DNA from: Mya arenaria
Taxonomy: Eukaryota; Mollusca; Bivalvia; Myida; Myidae
Length of the DNA: 64,000 bases
Direction of reading: 5' to 3'
Assembly (NCBI RefSeq): GCF_026914265.1
Contig: NC_069124.1
Coordinates: 10,743,723-10,807,722 of the forward strand
The notes beneath the pieces were generated by a model. The model saw only the letters and a list, made by a program, of their open reading frames with translations. It was not told the origin of the DNA and searched no databases. Within the stretch, counting starts at the first letter, position 1, and the number at the start of each line of letters is the position of its first letter. Of this stretch, positions 12,233-24,700 are shown in pieces. The position numbers were made by a program, and so were the translations under genes.

Positions 12233-15200
12233 AAGTTAGCGGCCTAGCGGCGTGGAGTTAGCGGTCTAGCGGCCTAACAGCGTGAACTTAGCGGCCTGGC
12301 GGCCTAGAGGCCTAGCGGCGTGAAGTTGGCGGCCTAGCGGCCTGGCGGCCTAATTATTTTTTTCTATTTCCTTCCAAGCAATTGTTAATGCGTCTTTTTT
12401 TAAAACAATGATAAATCATTTTTTTTTATTCATATAGTTACATAGCGGCCTTAAATTATTATCTATTCATAATATTTTTCATAATCATAATCGCCTCAGA
12501 GTGAAAGTGTGTGCTTAAAACAGTTAATATATCATTGTTTTAGAAAAAAAATGCATGTATACATGCTTTGAAATAGGATAACATTTTAGGCCGCCAGGCC
12601 GCTAGGCCGCTAACTTCACGCCGCTAGGCCGCTAGGCCGCTGAAGTGCTTGATCGACTTTTTGGAAAAAAAAGTTGAAAACGCTTCAGAGTGATAATTTG
12701 TGCATAAAACAGTTAATATATCATTGTTATAGAAAAAAATGCATGTATACATGCTTTGAAATAGGATAGCATTTTAGGCCGCCAGGCCGCCAGGCCGCCA
12801 GGCCGCTAACTTCACGCCGCTAAGCCGCTGAAGTGCTTGATCGATTTTTTGAAAAAAAGTTGAAAAACGCTTCAGAGTGATAATTTGTGCATAAAACAGT
12901 TAATATATCATTGTTTAAGAACATGCTTTGATATAGGAAACCATTTTAGGCCGCCAGGCCGCTAACTTCACGCCGCTAGGCCGCTGAAGTGCTCGATCGA
13001 CTTTTTGAAAAAAATGTTTATAATTGCTTAAGAGTGATAATTTGGGCATAAAACAGAAAATGTATATAAAAAAATTAGAAGGAGAGGCATGTTAAATGAT
13101 TTGAAATAGCTGACTTCTTTATAGACTTTTTGAAAAAAAGGTTGATAATCGCCTCAGAGTGAAAGTGTGTGCTTAAAACAGTTAATATATCACTGTTTTA
13201 GAAAAAAATGCATGTATACATGCTTTGAAATAGGATAGCATTTAAGGCCGCCAGGCCGCTAGGCCGCTAACTTCACGCCGCTAGGCCGTTAGGCCGCTGA
13301 AGTGCTCGATCGACTTTTTTGAAAAAAATATGTTGATTATCGCTAATAGCTTCAAAGTGTTAATTTGTGCATTCAAACAGTTAATATGTCATTGTTTTAG
13401 AAGAAAATGCATGTATACATGGTTTGAAATAGGAAACCATTTTAGGCCGCTAGGCCGCCAGGCCGCTAACTTCACGCCACTAGGCCGCTAGGCCGCTGAA
13501 GTGCTTGATCGACCTTTTTGAAAAAAAGTTGAAAAACGCTTCAGAGTGATAATTTGTGCATAAAAACAGTAAATACATCATTGGTTTAGAAGAACAGGCA
13601 TGTTTAATGCTTTGAAATAGCTGACTGCTTTATCGACGTTTTTGAAAAGAAAATGTTGATAATCGCTTCGATGTGTTAATGTGTGAAAAAAAAAAACCAG
13701 AAAAAACAGTTAAAATGTCATTGTTTTAAAAGAAAATGCATGTATACATGCTTTGAAATAGGATTCAATTTAGGCCGCTAGGTCGCTGAAGTGCTTGATC
13801 GACTTTTTTGAAAAAAAGTTGAAAAACGCTTCAGAGTGATAATTTGTGCATAAAACAGTTAATTTAAAATTGTTTTAGAATAAAAGGTAAAGAAAAATAT
13901 TATGAATATATAACAATTTAAGGCCGCTATGTAATTATATGAATAAAAAAAAAGATTTATCATTGTTTTAAAAAAAGACGCATTAACAATTGCTTGGAAA
14001 TAGAAAAAAAATAATTAGGCCGCCAGGCCGCTAGGCCGCCAACTCCACGCCGCTAGGCCGCTAGGCAGCCAGGCCGCTAAGTTCACGCTGTTAGGCCGCT
14101 AGGCCGCTAACTTCACGCCGCTAGGCCGCTAGGCCGCTAACTTCACGCCGCTAGGCCGCTAAAAAAATGCATGTTAACATGCTTTGAAATAGGAAACCAT
14201 TTTAGGCCGCCAGGCCACTAACTTCACGCCGCTAGGCCGCTGAAGTGCTCGATCGACTTTTTTGAAAAAAACGCTTCAAAGTGATAATTTGTGCATAAAA
14301 CAGTAAACATATCATTGTTTTAGATGATCAGGCATGTTTAATGCTTTGAAATAGCTGACTGCTTAATCGACGCTTTTGAAAAAATATGTTGATTATCGCT
14401 AATAGCTTCAAAGTGTTAATTTGTGCATTCAAACAGTTAATATGTCATTGTTTTAGAAGAAAATACATGTATACATGCTTTGAAATTGGATACCATTTTA
14501 GGCCGCTAGGCCGCCAGGCCGCTAACTTCACGCCGCTAGGCACGTGAAGTTAGCGGCCTAGCGGCGTGAAGTTAGCGGCCTAGCGGCGTGAAGTTAGCGA
14601 GGCCGCGGCGTGAAGTTAGCGGCCTAGCGGCGTGAAGTTAGCGGCCTAGCGGCCTAATATGGTATCTTATCTCAAAGTATGAATATATGCTTTTTCTTCT
14701 AAACAATGATAAATTAACTCTTTTTGTGCACGAAATATCAATTTCAAGCGATTTTCAAAAAAAAATCAAAAATGTTTATCAAACATTTTTCTATTTTATA
14801 GCATGCAAACATGCCTTCTCAGCTAACAAACTGATATATTTGCTGTTTATATGCAATCAAAACATGTCGATCAAGCGATCCAGCGGCCTAGCGGCCTAGT
14901 GGCGTGAAGTTAGTTACAGTTTGTGCACAAAAACAGTTCATATATCATTGTTTAAGAAGAAAAGACATGTATTCGTACTTTGAAATAAGATACCATATTA
15001 GGCCGCTAGGCCGCTAGTCCGCTAGGCCGCTTACTTCACGCCGCTAGGCCGCTAGATCGCTTGATCGACTTCTTGGAAAAAATGTTGAAAATCGCTTCAG
15101 ACTGATGATTGGTGCATATAAACAGCAAATATATCATTGTTTAAGAAGAAAAGGCATGTGTTCGTACTTTGAAATAAGATATCATATTAAGCCGCTAGGC

Positions 15201-15275
15201 CGCTAACTTCACGCCGCTAGGCCGCTAGGCCGCTGGATCGCTTGATCGACTTCATGGAAAAAATGTTGAAAATCG
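12233..15275. repeat. GGCCGC-rich satellite block with internal inversions
   Basis: Long units of about 185-190 bp alternate between an AT-rich part (CATGTATACATGCTTTGAAA, GATAATTTGTGCATAAAACA) and a GC-rich part made of AGGCCGCTA/AGGCCGCCA subunits and AACTTCACGCCGCTAGG. At least ten units are recognisable. The motif runs in the opposite direction at 12,233-12,355 and 14,545-14,660 (GTGAAGTTAGCGGCCTAGCG). The sequence around 12,340-12,470 is the reverse complement of 13,910-14,025. No reading frame spans it. It may be a satellite, or tandem copies of a non-autonomous element with GC-rich ends. Confidence 0.85.
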
Positions 15276-15289
15276 CTTCAGTGGCAGTG

Positions 15290-15770
15290 GTGATGGTGGA
15301 CGTGATGATGGTTGTGGAGGAGTGTTTGTTACCATGATTTTGCTACCTATGTGATAGATTGTGGCCTTTTGATAATAAAGTCGAGGTTGATATTTTAAGA
15401 TGCACTTTTAATCCTAAACAAGATTTACCACAATTAATACATTTTTTTTAATATACCAGAAAGGATGAATAAATTGTTCTTATGAAGGTTACCGACTTAA
15501 ATTTGAAAGAAATGTGCAGAAAACACGGTATTTTTCTACCTTATGAGACAAGGTAAATCTTTTAGCACTCACCAATATTTTTGCATATTCAGCTATTTAA
15601 TACACGGTTACAATCTTGTTATCAGCAATTAATATTTTCCATAAATGCATTATTTAGTAAGTAGCTAAAGGTTTATCACTCAAAATGTTTGTTATTCATG
15701 TGTATGTATTGATTTTGAATATGAGTGTCACTCTAACCTTTTTTGTTTTCTTATCCGTTCTTATATTCAG
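15290..15770. other. Intergenic, no gene seen
   Basis: Unremarkable AT-rich sequence with a short GTGGTGATGGTGG-type patch at its left edge. Confidence 0.4.
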
Positions 15771-15779
15771 CATAAAGAA

Positions 15780-16625
15780 AAATGTATCGCTATTCTATAT
15801 TCAATATCGGAAACATGTCACGAGCAGGCCATAATGTATTGACGAACGTTGTCAAAAAGCCAAAAATGCATTTTTTTTCATGCCAGCACAAGGCTTGCAT
15901 CCTTACGGCCGAAAAATTGGTACAAGAAAATAATCATGCCGGTAGCCTTATATGGCTGCGAACTTTGGAACACCATAAATGACCATGACATATTTATGTA
16001 CCAGTCAATTGTAACCACGGCCTGCCCAGGTCTGTGGAATAGCGGGGACTTTGACTTTCGGTCCAGCCAACCCCGGGTAAAATATCCGCCCTGCGGGGAC
16101 GAACTGATGGTCAAATCCCCGCGAAATGCCCCCGCACCCCAGGGAGCCTAAGTAAGGCAAATTCCCCGCTATATTTTGCGCAAAGACACAACCACCGCAT
16201 TTACCCGGCACTGCGAGACCACCTGAAAGGTAAAAACACGGCCCATTTCCCCGGCTATCCCCGGTATACCCCCGGACCTGGGGGGCCGTGGTTACAATTG
16301 ACTGGTGCATTACTATCAATAGGCTACAACATTTTATTGTAAAATATATACACGTTTCCTTATTAGGGCGAGAGTTGATCTGATATGCGCGAATCCATGA
16401 TCGGTGTATATTTACTAGCAGGAATTTAGTTATAAAACGATACATTTAGTTAAATCTGAATAGAAATAGCATAGCGTTAGGTTTTAAACCATTATGCTTA
16501 ATTACTTATTACTGCTTGATTGTATTTGTTTCTTTACACGTATGTTGTGTGTTTTTTCTTTGCAGTTTGTGTTCACTGTTTGATAATTATCAGCTGGTGG
16601 AAATAAATAAAATTAAATTGAATTA
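15780..16625 (+). mobile_element. LINE 3'-end fragment split by a MITE
   Basis: At 15,850-15,990 one frame reads LYGCELWNTINDHDI after WYKKIIMPVA, the typical region downstream of the reverse transcriptase in many animal LINEs. It is broken off by the MITE at 15,997-16,309. Just after the MITE, SDMRESMIGVYLL continues the kind of sequence expected next. The fragment may reach the AATAAATAAAATTAAATTG-like tail near 16,600-16,625. It is 5'-truncated and has internal stops. The clade is not resolved. Confidence 0.6.
15997..16309. mobile_element. GC-rich MITE, family 1, nested in a LINE
   Basis: Inverted ends are (TGTA)CCAGTCAATTGTAACCAC and the complement ending GACTGGTGCA. Its interior matches 9,236-9,521 in the same orientation (GGAATAGCGGGGACTTTGAC). 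It interrupts LINE sequence that resumes on the other side, so it jumped after the LINE was already present. Confidence 0.82.
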
Positions 16626-16924
16626 AACGTTTAGATCATTGGTGGTCCCATATTAATGTTGGTATCATTCAACGGGTATTGCTTGCCGATTAACAATATG
16701 TAAAATCAATGACACAGTTTGTATTGTGGTTCTTTATTTCAACTGTAATCGGGCATGGAATAAAGTAATTTGCTATCGTTCAATAGCACAAAGTGTTCTC
16801 TGTAATATTTGTTCTGTATATGTTTAAATATTTTTTGTCTTAACGTAAAACTAGAATATTCAAAAAAGTCTAATGACTCCTTCAAGGGACACAATGTAGT
16901 TTAACAGTTAATGTTTGCATTTTT

Positions 16925-17262
<338 letters not shown>

Positions 17263-17431
17263 ATTCATTGGACTTTAATGATTTAACCAAAAGCAACATT
17301 TAGTTATCAATAAATTCAAATGCATTAAATGCGTTCCTGTTGTGCATCAAGCGTGAAGGAGGATATACAAAGACAAAATGTAATCGGGTAAGATCGCGAA
17401 CTGAGTTTTTTTATGTTTATAATATCATTAT

Positions 17432-17917
17432 CAGTGTGTGTATACCACGTGATAAATAACGTCATATATGCTACGTCGGAAGGCAAAAATTTGCTTAAAA
17501 TGGAGACTTAAATCAAAGATAACTTTTCATTTACAATACTATTTTAAATGAAACAAAGGGCAGTCTATGCCGCTTAAAGAGCCCCGCATTTGTATTATTT
17601 CCGAAATTTGATGAGGTCATTAGTTTCATCAAACACTTCGACAAACCTGTTTTCAAAATAATGTTTTGACAGTGCTCCGTCAGACGGCCGTATTGTGAAA
17701 AAGTTTGTCGAAGTGTTTCAAGAAGCTAAACTCGCAATCAAATTCTGATGAAAGACCGAAGTTGGGGCTCCGTAAGCGGCGTAGACTTCGCTATGTTTCA
17801 TTTAAAATGGTAAAGAAATAGTGAAGTTATCTTTGTTTAAAGTCTTTTTTCAAATCAAAATATTGCCTTCCGACGTAGCATTTATGACGCAATTTATCAC
17901 GTGGTATATACACACTG
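17432..17917. mobile_element. 486-bp palindromic MITE, family 2, copy A
   Basis: Ends are CAGTGTGTGTATACCACGTG and its complement CACGTGGTATATACACACTG. Nearly the whole element folds back on itself, with arms of about 220 bp. It is flanked by ATTAT at 17,427-17,431 and 17,918-17,922, a 5-bp target duplication. A second copy at 46,849-47,333 has the same features. CAGTG ends fit the hAT-type CAGNG pattern, and a 5-bp duplication would suit a hAT5-like subgroup. Transib is another 5-bp option. It ends 110 bp before the start codon of gene B. Confidence 0.88.
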
Positions 17918-18027
17918 ATTATGCTGGGTAATTTTCGCTATAAATTTAACTAATAACATGTCGATAATTCATCGTATTACTTACTCATTGCCACTGCCAC
18001 AGCTGTCGTGTTCGGTCGAAAGTGATA

Positions 18028-18669
18028 ATGCGTTTATTCAAACATATTGTAACAATTGTAAAAAGGAGTTTACCTTGGCTTGTTTTCTCCCTTGCGGTTG
18101 TGTGTGTGACTTTATTGTTTGAGACCAAATATACTTCAAATGTATATAAGGATTATACTGGCGGTACGGAAGTTGGCTTACAAACAAGAATAAGAAGGTT
18201 TTTGAAAAACATGCATAGTTCTATCTTCAGTTATAAATGTCAAATTGTCACTAAGACGAGAAATAATGCAGATTTAAGAATAATAGTCATAACTTACAAT
18301 AGAAGTAATGCTTTGATGAGACTTTTGGAGTCACTGAACAAGGCTGACTATGGAGGAAGTGCGGTTGTGTTAGAAGTGTGGATTGATCGCTTCAACTCTG
18401 AACAATATTCCATACAAACTGTGGACATCTTGTCTAAGTTTTATTTTGATGCAGGATTTTGTGATATTCATTTACATCCAACACACGTGGGATTAACAGG
18501 ACAATGGCTCCACGTAAGGTTTTATTTAAGTATTTATTATGGCATACAATTTATGCCCGGCTCTATGCCAGTTTATGTCAAACATATAAACGATAAGAGA
18601 AAGAACGGCATAGTGCCATTCCTTTGTTAGCGTGCTTATTTGATGTCAGTCTCTCGTAAAGTGTGAACT

Positions 18670-18701
<32 letters not shown>

Positions 18702-18741
18702 GTGGTGTTGGTGGTGTTGTTGTTGTTGTTGGTGGTGGTGG

Positions 18742-18795
<54 letters not shown>

Positions 18796-21700
18796 GTTGT
18801 TGCAAATTCTACAGTGCACATGACAACATTGACTTTAACAATGCTATTATGTTTTGTTTTGGAAAATTGTAACATTCTCTGTACTAAACTCTGTCCTAAG
18901 TACTGTCGATCAGTAGACTGATTCTTAACGCTGGCCTTTACACGCTTTTTAAGGCTTTCATTACTTTTCTTTTTCAAAAGCCATGTTCATATATTTTAAC
19001 AATTATTTCAACTACTTCACAAGTAAGTACACATTTCCGTGCAATTAACGGCGTCGAATAAACTTTAGTACAAATTTGCCAATCCTAAAAACAAAGTTAA
19101 TATTAACATGAACATATAACTTGCCAGTTTGAACACATGCAGCAAGATCCATAACTTTTTGTTTAATTTATTTCGAGTTTTGCCACTTGACCAACCGAAA
19201 TACTTACACCTGCCTGCGATAATTGTATTGCTTCCATTAAAGGTTTTATTGAAGTTTCTGACTGTTCATGGGTCACCATTAAAGCTTGTTTTGTTTATGC
19301 TCTACGGATTTAATATGATGCCCGTACCCTGGGAGTACTTCTTGGAATACCGCATATTAATATGTAATGTTGTTATGATGAATACCAAGTATAATTTCTT
19401 GGCTACTTATTGGACTTTTTGTTTCGTATATTTAAGGAATGAATTGCGGGGTTGATGTCATTATCGGGGTATGAACGCAATTGGGTTGGTCAATGTGTGT
19501 GGAGTCCGAAGGACTCCATGCGTACTTTGACCAACCCAATTGCGTTCATATCCCCGATAATGACATCAACCCCGCAATTCATTCCTTATATTTACACCAA
19601 TAGTTCATTATTTCATTCAAGAATTGTTAAAAAAATACTTCATTTCATTTAAGAAAACCTTTCAGTAATCCGTTCTTACCTATTCTGTAAATAGAACGAC
19701 CCGACTATAACCGGAAACATTCTTTTCAAATGACGTCACAATAACGCGGGAAAAGATCAACCACTTGAAATCACTTGAAAACGTAAAATTGAAACCCTTC
19801 TGGTACCAATATATTTAAAATATAATAAACTCACACTTTTAAAAATGTTGATCTATATTTTACGGGACCTGCAGACACAATACAACCAATAACAAGATCA
19901 ATAGCTTTCATGTATATTGTTATGCAATGAATTGCGATCCGAACATATCCGAAGATGTTGCGTTCATCGATTGATGAACGCAATTGCCAAAAGGCAGTTC
20001 ATTTAAGGAATGGAAGTTGAGGTGTAAATATTACCAATTGGATTGGACTAAGTACATATCATTCACCGCTTGCATGGAATATTCAGTCGCAAAAAAGAGC
20101 ATGCAATGGATTCCATTCGATAAGAATGTTGTTGTTTTTTATGCCAAGAATAAATGCTTCTGCTTTTTGAACAAGCCATGTCTCGGATAAAATTTAAAAG
20201 TCTGTTATGTTCATAGTATTAGAATGTCTGTTGAATTATTGGAGTTTGGTCGACAATTTAGAGTCTGTTTTGTGTGTTCATGGTATAAAAATGTCTAGCA
20301 GTTTGCTGGAGTTTTGACAAACATCAAGAGTCTGTCTTAGCAGTCTTTATCAATCATTTCTATAGTTAATGGATAATACAATAGTATTGGATTCTCATGG
20401 TATTATAACGACTTGTCGTGTTAAAGGGTAAATAAACACAATAACTCTTGTTTTTATTTTGTAAAATAAAGTGTACAACGGATATATGTTTGATAAAACA
20501 GTATTCTACGACTATTGGTTAATGACAGACAATTTACATGTTTAAGATGTTCACAGATTTATTATTAGAAACAACTGCTTTTGTTCATTATGAACGACGC
20601 CAAACAGTAAAGTGCAACTAAAATCTCAAATTCAAATCTTTATTGAGTTATCTGCAATTGTTTGTAGCGAATTCAATTGGGAATGTAGACATTCATAGAA
20701 GTTTCGGGGCCAAAACGACGGTTTCCCGTCTATGTCCAATAACGTTTTTGCATTACTGGCTTAATGTCTGTATTTCAAACGAAGAATATTAAACTGTGAC
20801 AGTTTCGAGTAAAATATAATGATCATAAGTTACAGTGTATTTAACGATATCTCGTTAGTTACGACAGCTTGAAGACACTGGTAAAAATGCCCATTACAAT
20901 CAGATGAGAATAGCCTTACAATACTTGGTCGGATGGTCGAACATGCAACCTCTGGATTGACAGTATATTATCTTACCACCAAACCATGGATCCGCCGATA
21001 ATGATTTAATTTTACTTGATATGCATCAATATAATCTTTATTATGCACTGTGGTACATCGAATGCGATTAGAAAAAAATGCATTTGTTTGTGGACATTTT
21101 TGCGTGGAATATTTAATTGTTGATTTACATCTAGGGCAAAAAACACCATTTGGAAGTGACTATCCAGTGTTGCATATATTTTTTCTTTTCATTTACTCAT
21201 GACGGTGAGTCAAAGCATTGTTATACCATATGAGATCATTAGCTACTTGTCATCTTTTTGAAGCTGAATGGTTTGTTATTAAAATAAAGTATTGCTGATC
21301 ATTCTGGATCTACTTTATCCCCATTTTTAAATGTACTCGTTACTCGATTGCGTAACTGAATCGAATTTAAAAAAAACGTGTGTAGGGTTATTCTTTTCAG
21401 AACCCAAGTGAAAGTTTCATACCATATATGATGTTAAAGGTCATGAAACACTAGAAATAAGTCTTGTTTCGTGGACAAATCGGCCAGTTCACTATAGAAT
21501 ATAAAGGAAATAAATTTAGTGGTCTATGACCTTCCAAAATAATCTTATCTTGTATTTCAGACCTGGAAACCCAAGGACAAGGAAATTGCAGTGATTTTAG
21601 AAGATGACCTGACTGTGTCACCATACTTTTACAAATATCTGCGACTCATGTTTGACCTTTACGGTAATAGATCAGATGTCAGTGGGTTTACCTTGCAAGG

Positions 21701-24700
21701 TCAAAGTATCAAACACGACCCTTCGGCGGGAGGACAACTGGACATAGACCCTAAACACAAAGTATTCCTCTATCCCACACTTGGGACGTCAGGTTTTGCA
21801 CCGAATTTCCGCCAGTGGAAGCCATTCAAAGGTATATTTCATGTGGTTGTTTAAAGAATATTGCGTCGCGAATTTTGTTTTATTAGGACAGAACAGAACA
21901 GAAGTATTTTACCCTTGATCTTAAATTCGAAATTCACAAAAAAATAAGTATGCAAAATCGACCGTTTTGTTTTCAATATAATAGATACTTTCATTATCTT
22001 TGTGAACACGTCGTTTTATGCGCCACGTTTGACTTTTCTTTATATAACATAGAATGGTATTCTGTTTTCTCTAACGATTCAAGTAAGAAGATACGAAAGA
22101 CAAATCGGAAAAGCAAGCGAATAACAATAATGTTGCCATATTGATTTATATCGGAAATATTATCACAGATGTTTTAATAAATAGCTGTATAACATTTCCC
22201 TTTATATATTTATACTTTGTCGTGTTTGCCAAGGTAAAAGCGCAATATTAAACAATTTCTAAAGAAGATTCGTAATTATTTAGCTTCACAAATCATCATG
22301 AATTTTGTTGAATGTTTTATTGGGTTTCATCAGCCAAATATGTTACATTCATTATGGAGTTATAATCATATTAGCTTTATAGCATATTTCTTTATCTATT
22401 TTGTCTTTATTTGCCTCTATATGTAAAGTTTACATAACGACAGAGTAAATTTTTCATAGTCTTAATAACACGGCCTCTAAACGCCAGCTCCACCACTTTA
22501 CGGTGGTGCAAAGAAAATGAGCTGTTGACACTTCCGTGGTGGAGCTGTGCCCTATGTGTACATGAACAAACGGGAGTATGATTTATATTTTATTTGATAA
22601 TTTCATTTAACGGACATATTTCGAAAATCGGAGAATGTGGTACCGTGTAAGAACACTTCTACCGTAGGCTGGTTACTTTTTCGTTTCAATACTGTGCAAA
22701 CTGTGGTGCCAGGAGCTTTTCTCCCGAATCGGTCTTGTGCATATTTTGAGATCTGATTGTCTAGCAAGTACATTTCGGTGCTTACACACACCGTAAGAAC
22801 AATCTCACGCATGCAAACATAACTGTTATGTAAAGTACCTATGCCGGAACACAACAAAACTGATAAGCACTTCTTAAAAAGGAAAAATGCACATATTTAT
22901 AAAAGTGGTGGCGCTGTTGCCCTAGTGGTGGCGCTGTCGAGTAGTGGTGGCGCTATCGAGTATGTTTTGCGCTTGAAGTAATATAAAAAGTTGACGCTTT
23001 TGGATTGAATACAAAAGTTGCTATGTTTATCATTGTTTGTAATGCTGGTTATGCATACTACTTGTGGAAACAAAACTCTTCGCGAACGACCTTATCCTTA
23101 CTGAAAACTATTTCGAAAACGGCTAGGTGCTGTAACCATAGAACTATAAGTATCTATCATGTGTGTCCGGTTATGAGAGAGGTATTTTTGCATACTGGAC
23201 GTGGGTTTCCGGTCATTTGACCAGTGCTGTAAAAACGCATCATACACCACCATGTAAGATGAGTTACGCGCAACAACGCGCTACTTCTTATTTCTTTTAT
23301 CGTATGGTTTATGAAAAGTACATTATTTCATTTCAATAAAGCGCAATCATATATATTAGTATGTAATTAATTAAAATAGATAATGAATCATCGTAAAAAC
23401 GCGATTTAAATAGTTACTATTTGACATCAATAGTTATTTAAAATTACTGCGCTTTATGACGTCAGTAAATAACGTTTCACGCGCTTTTTGGTAAAATGTA
23501 CAAAAGTGCGTTTTCTACGTCAATTCTTCCACAAATTGCTAATTTAAGATATGCAAGAAAAAATATCAATCATGTTTTTCCGGTCCGGATCGAAAATTCC
23601 ACCCTTCGGTCACGCTGCGTGGCCGGTAAGTCGGCAAGCCTCGTTACCGGCTTATGCGCGTGCACTCGGGTGGGATTTTTCTATCCGTACCGGAAACACA
23701 TGATAGATACTTATAGTTCTATGGTTAAAATTAAAAGCACCTAGCCGTTTGTTTTCGAAATAGTTTTCAATAAGGTTAAGGTAGTTCGCGAAGAGTTTTG
23801 TTTCCGCAAGTAGTATGCTCAATGAATGATAAACATAGCAACTTTTGTATTCATTCCAAAAGCGTTAAATTTCAATATTACTTCAAGCGCAAAACATACT
23901 CGATAGCGCCACCACTACTCGACAGCGCCACCACTAGGGCAACAGCGCCACCACTTTTATAAATATGTGCATTTTTCCTTTTTAAGAAGTGCTTATCAGT
24001 TTTGTTGTGTTCCGGCATAGGTACTTTACATAATAGTTATGTTTGCATGCGTGAGATTGTTCTTACGGTGTGTGTAAGCACCGAAATGTACTTGCTAGGC
24101 AATCAGATCTCAAAATATGCACAAGACCGATTCGGGAGAAAAGCTCCTGGCACCACAGTTTGCACAGTATTGAAACGAAAAAGTAACCAGCCTAAGGTAG
24201 AAGTGTTCTTACACGGTACCACATTCTCCGATTTTCGAAATATGTCCGTTAAATGAAATTATCAAATAAAATATAAATCATACTCCCGTTTGTTCATGTA
24301 AACATAGTGCACAGCTCCACCACGGAAGTGTCGACAGCTCTTTTTCTTTGCACCACCGTAAAGTGGTGGAGCTGGTGTTTAGAGGCCGTGAATAATAAAA
24401 TGATGAATAAAACAGGGGAAAGCCCAGTAGTTGAACAAATATATATTCCCTGCTAAGGGGCACACGACAAGGGTCCAAACGACCATGAACTATAGACACA
24501 CACATATCAACATCGTATGCACAAACATATCAGCATCGTATACACAAACATATCAACATCGTATGCACAAACATATCAGCATCGTATACACAAACATATC
24601 AGCATCGTATACACAAACATATCAGCATCGTATGCACAAACATATCAGCATCGTATACACAAGCATATCAGCATCGTATACACAAACAAATCAGCATCGT

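Larger units (their letters stand above)
22469..24390. mobile_element. 1.9-kb foldback element with ~700-bp inverted arms
   Basis: Ends are CACGGCCTCTAAACGCCAGC and its near complement. AATAA lies outside both ends (22,464-22,468 and 24,391-24,395), a likely 5-bp target duplication. The arms (about 22,469-23,175 and 23,695-24,390) pair with few differences. They contain nested inverted words (CAGCTCCACCAC...GTGGTGGAGCTG) and three GTGGTGGCGCT units. The central part holds another hairpin (23,571-23,702) related to two hairpins near the IL-17-like genes. There is no transposase, so it is non-autonomous. It sits in intron 2 of gene B. Confidence 0.85.

Noticed and set aside
22603-24256. Conserved 84-aa protein in both foldback arms as a real gene
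   Set aside because: The arms are near-identical throughout, so conservation of the frame is not independent evidence.
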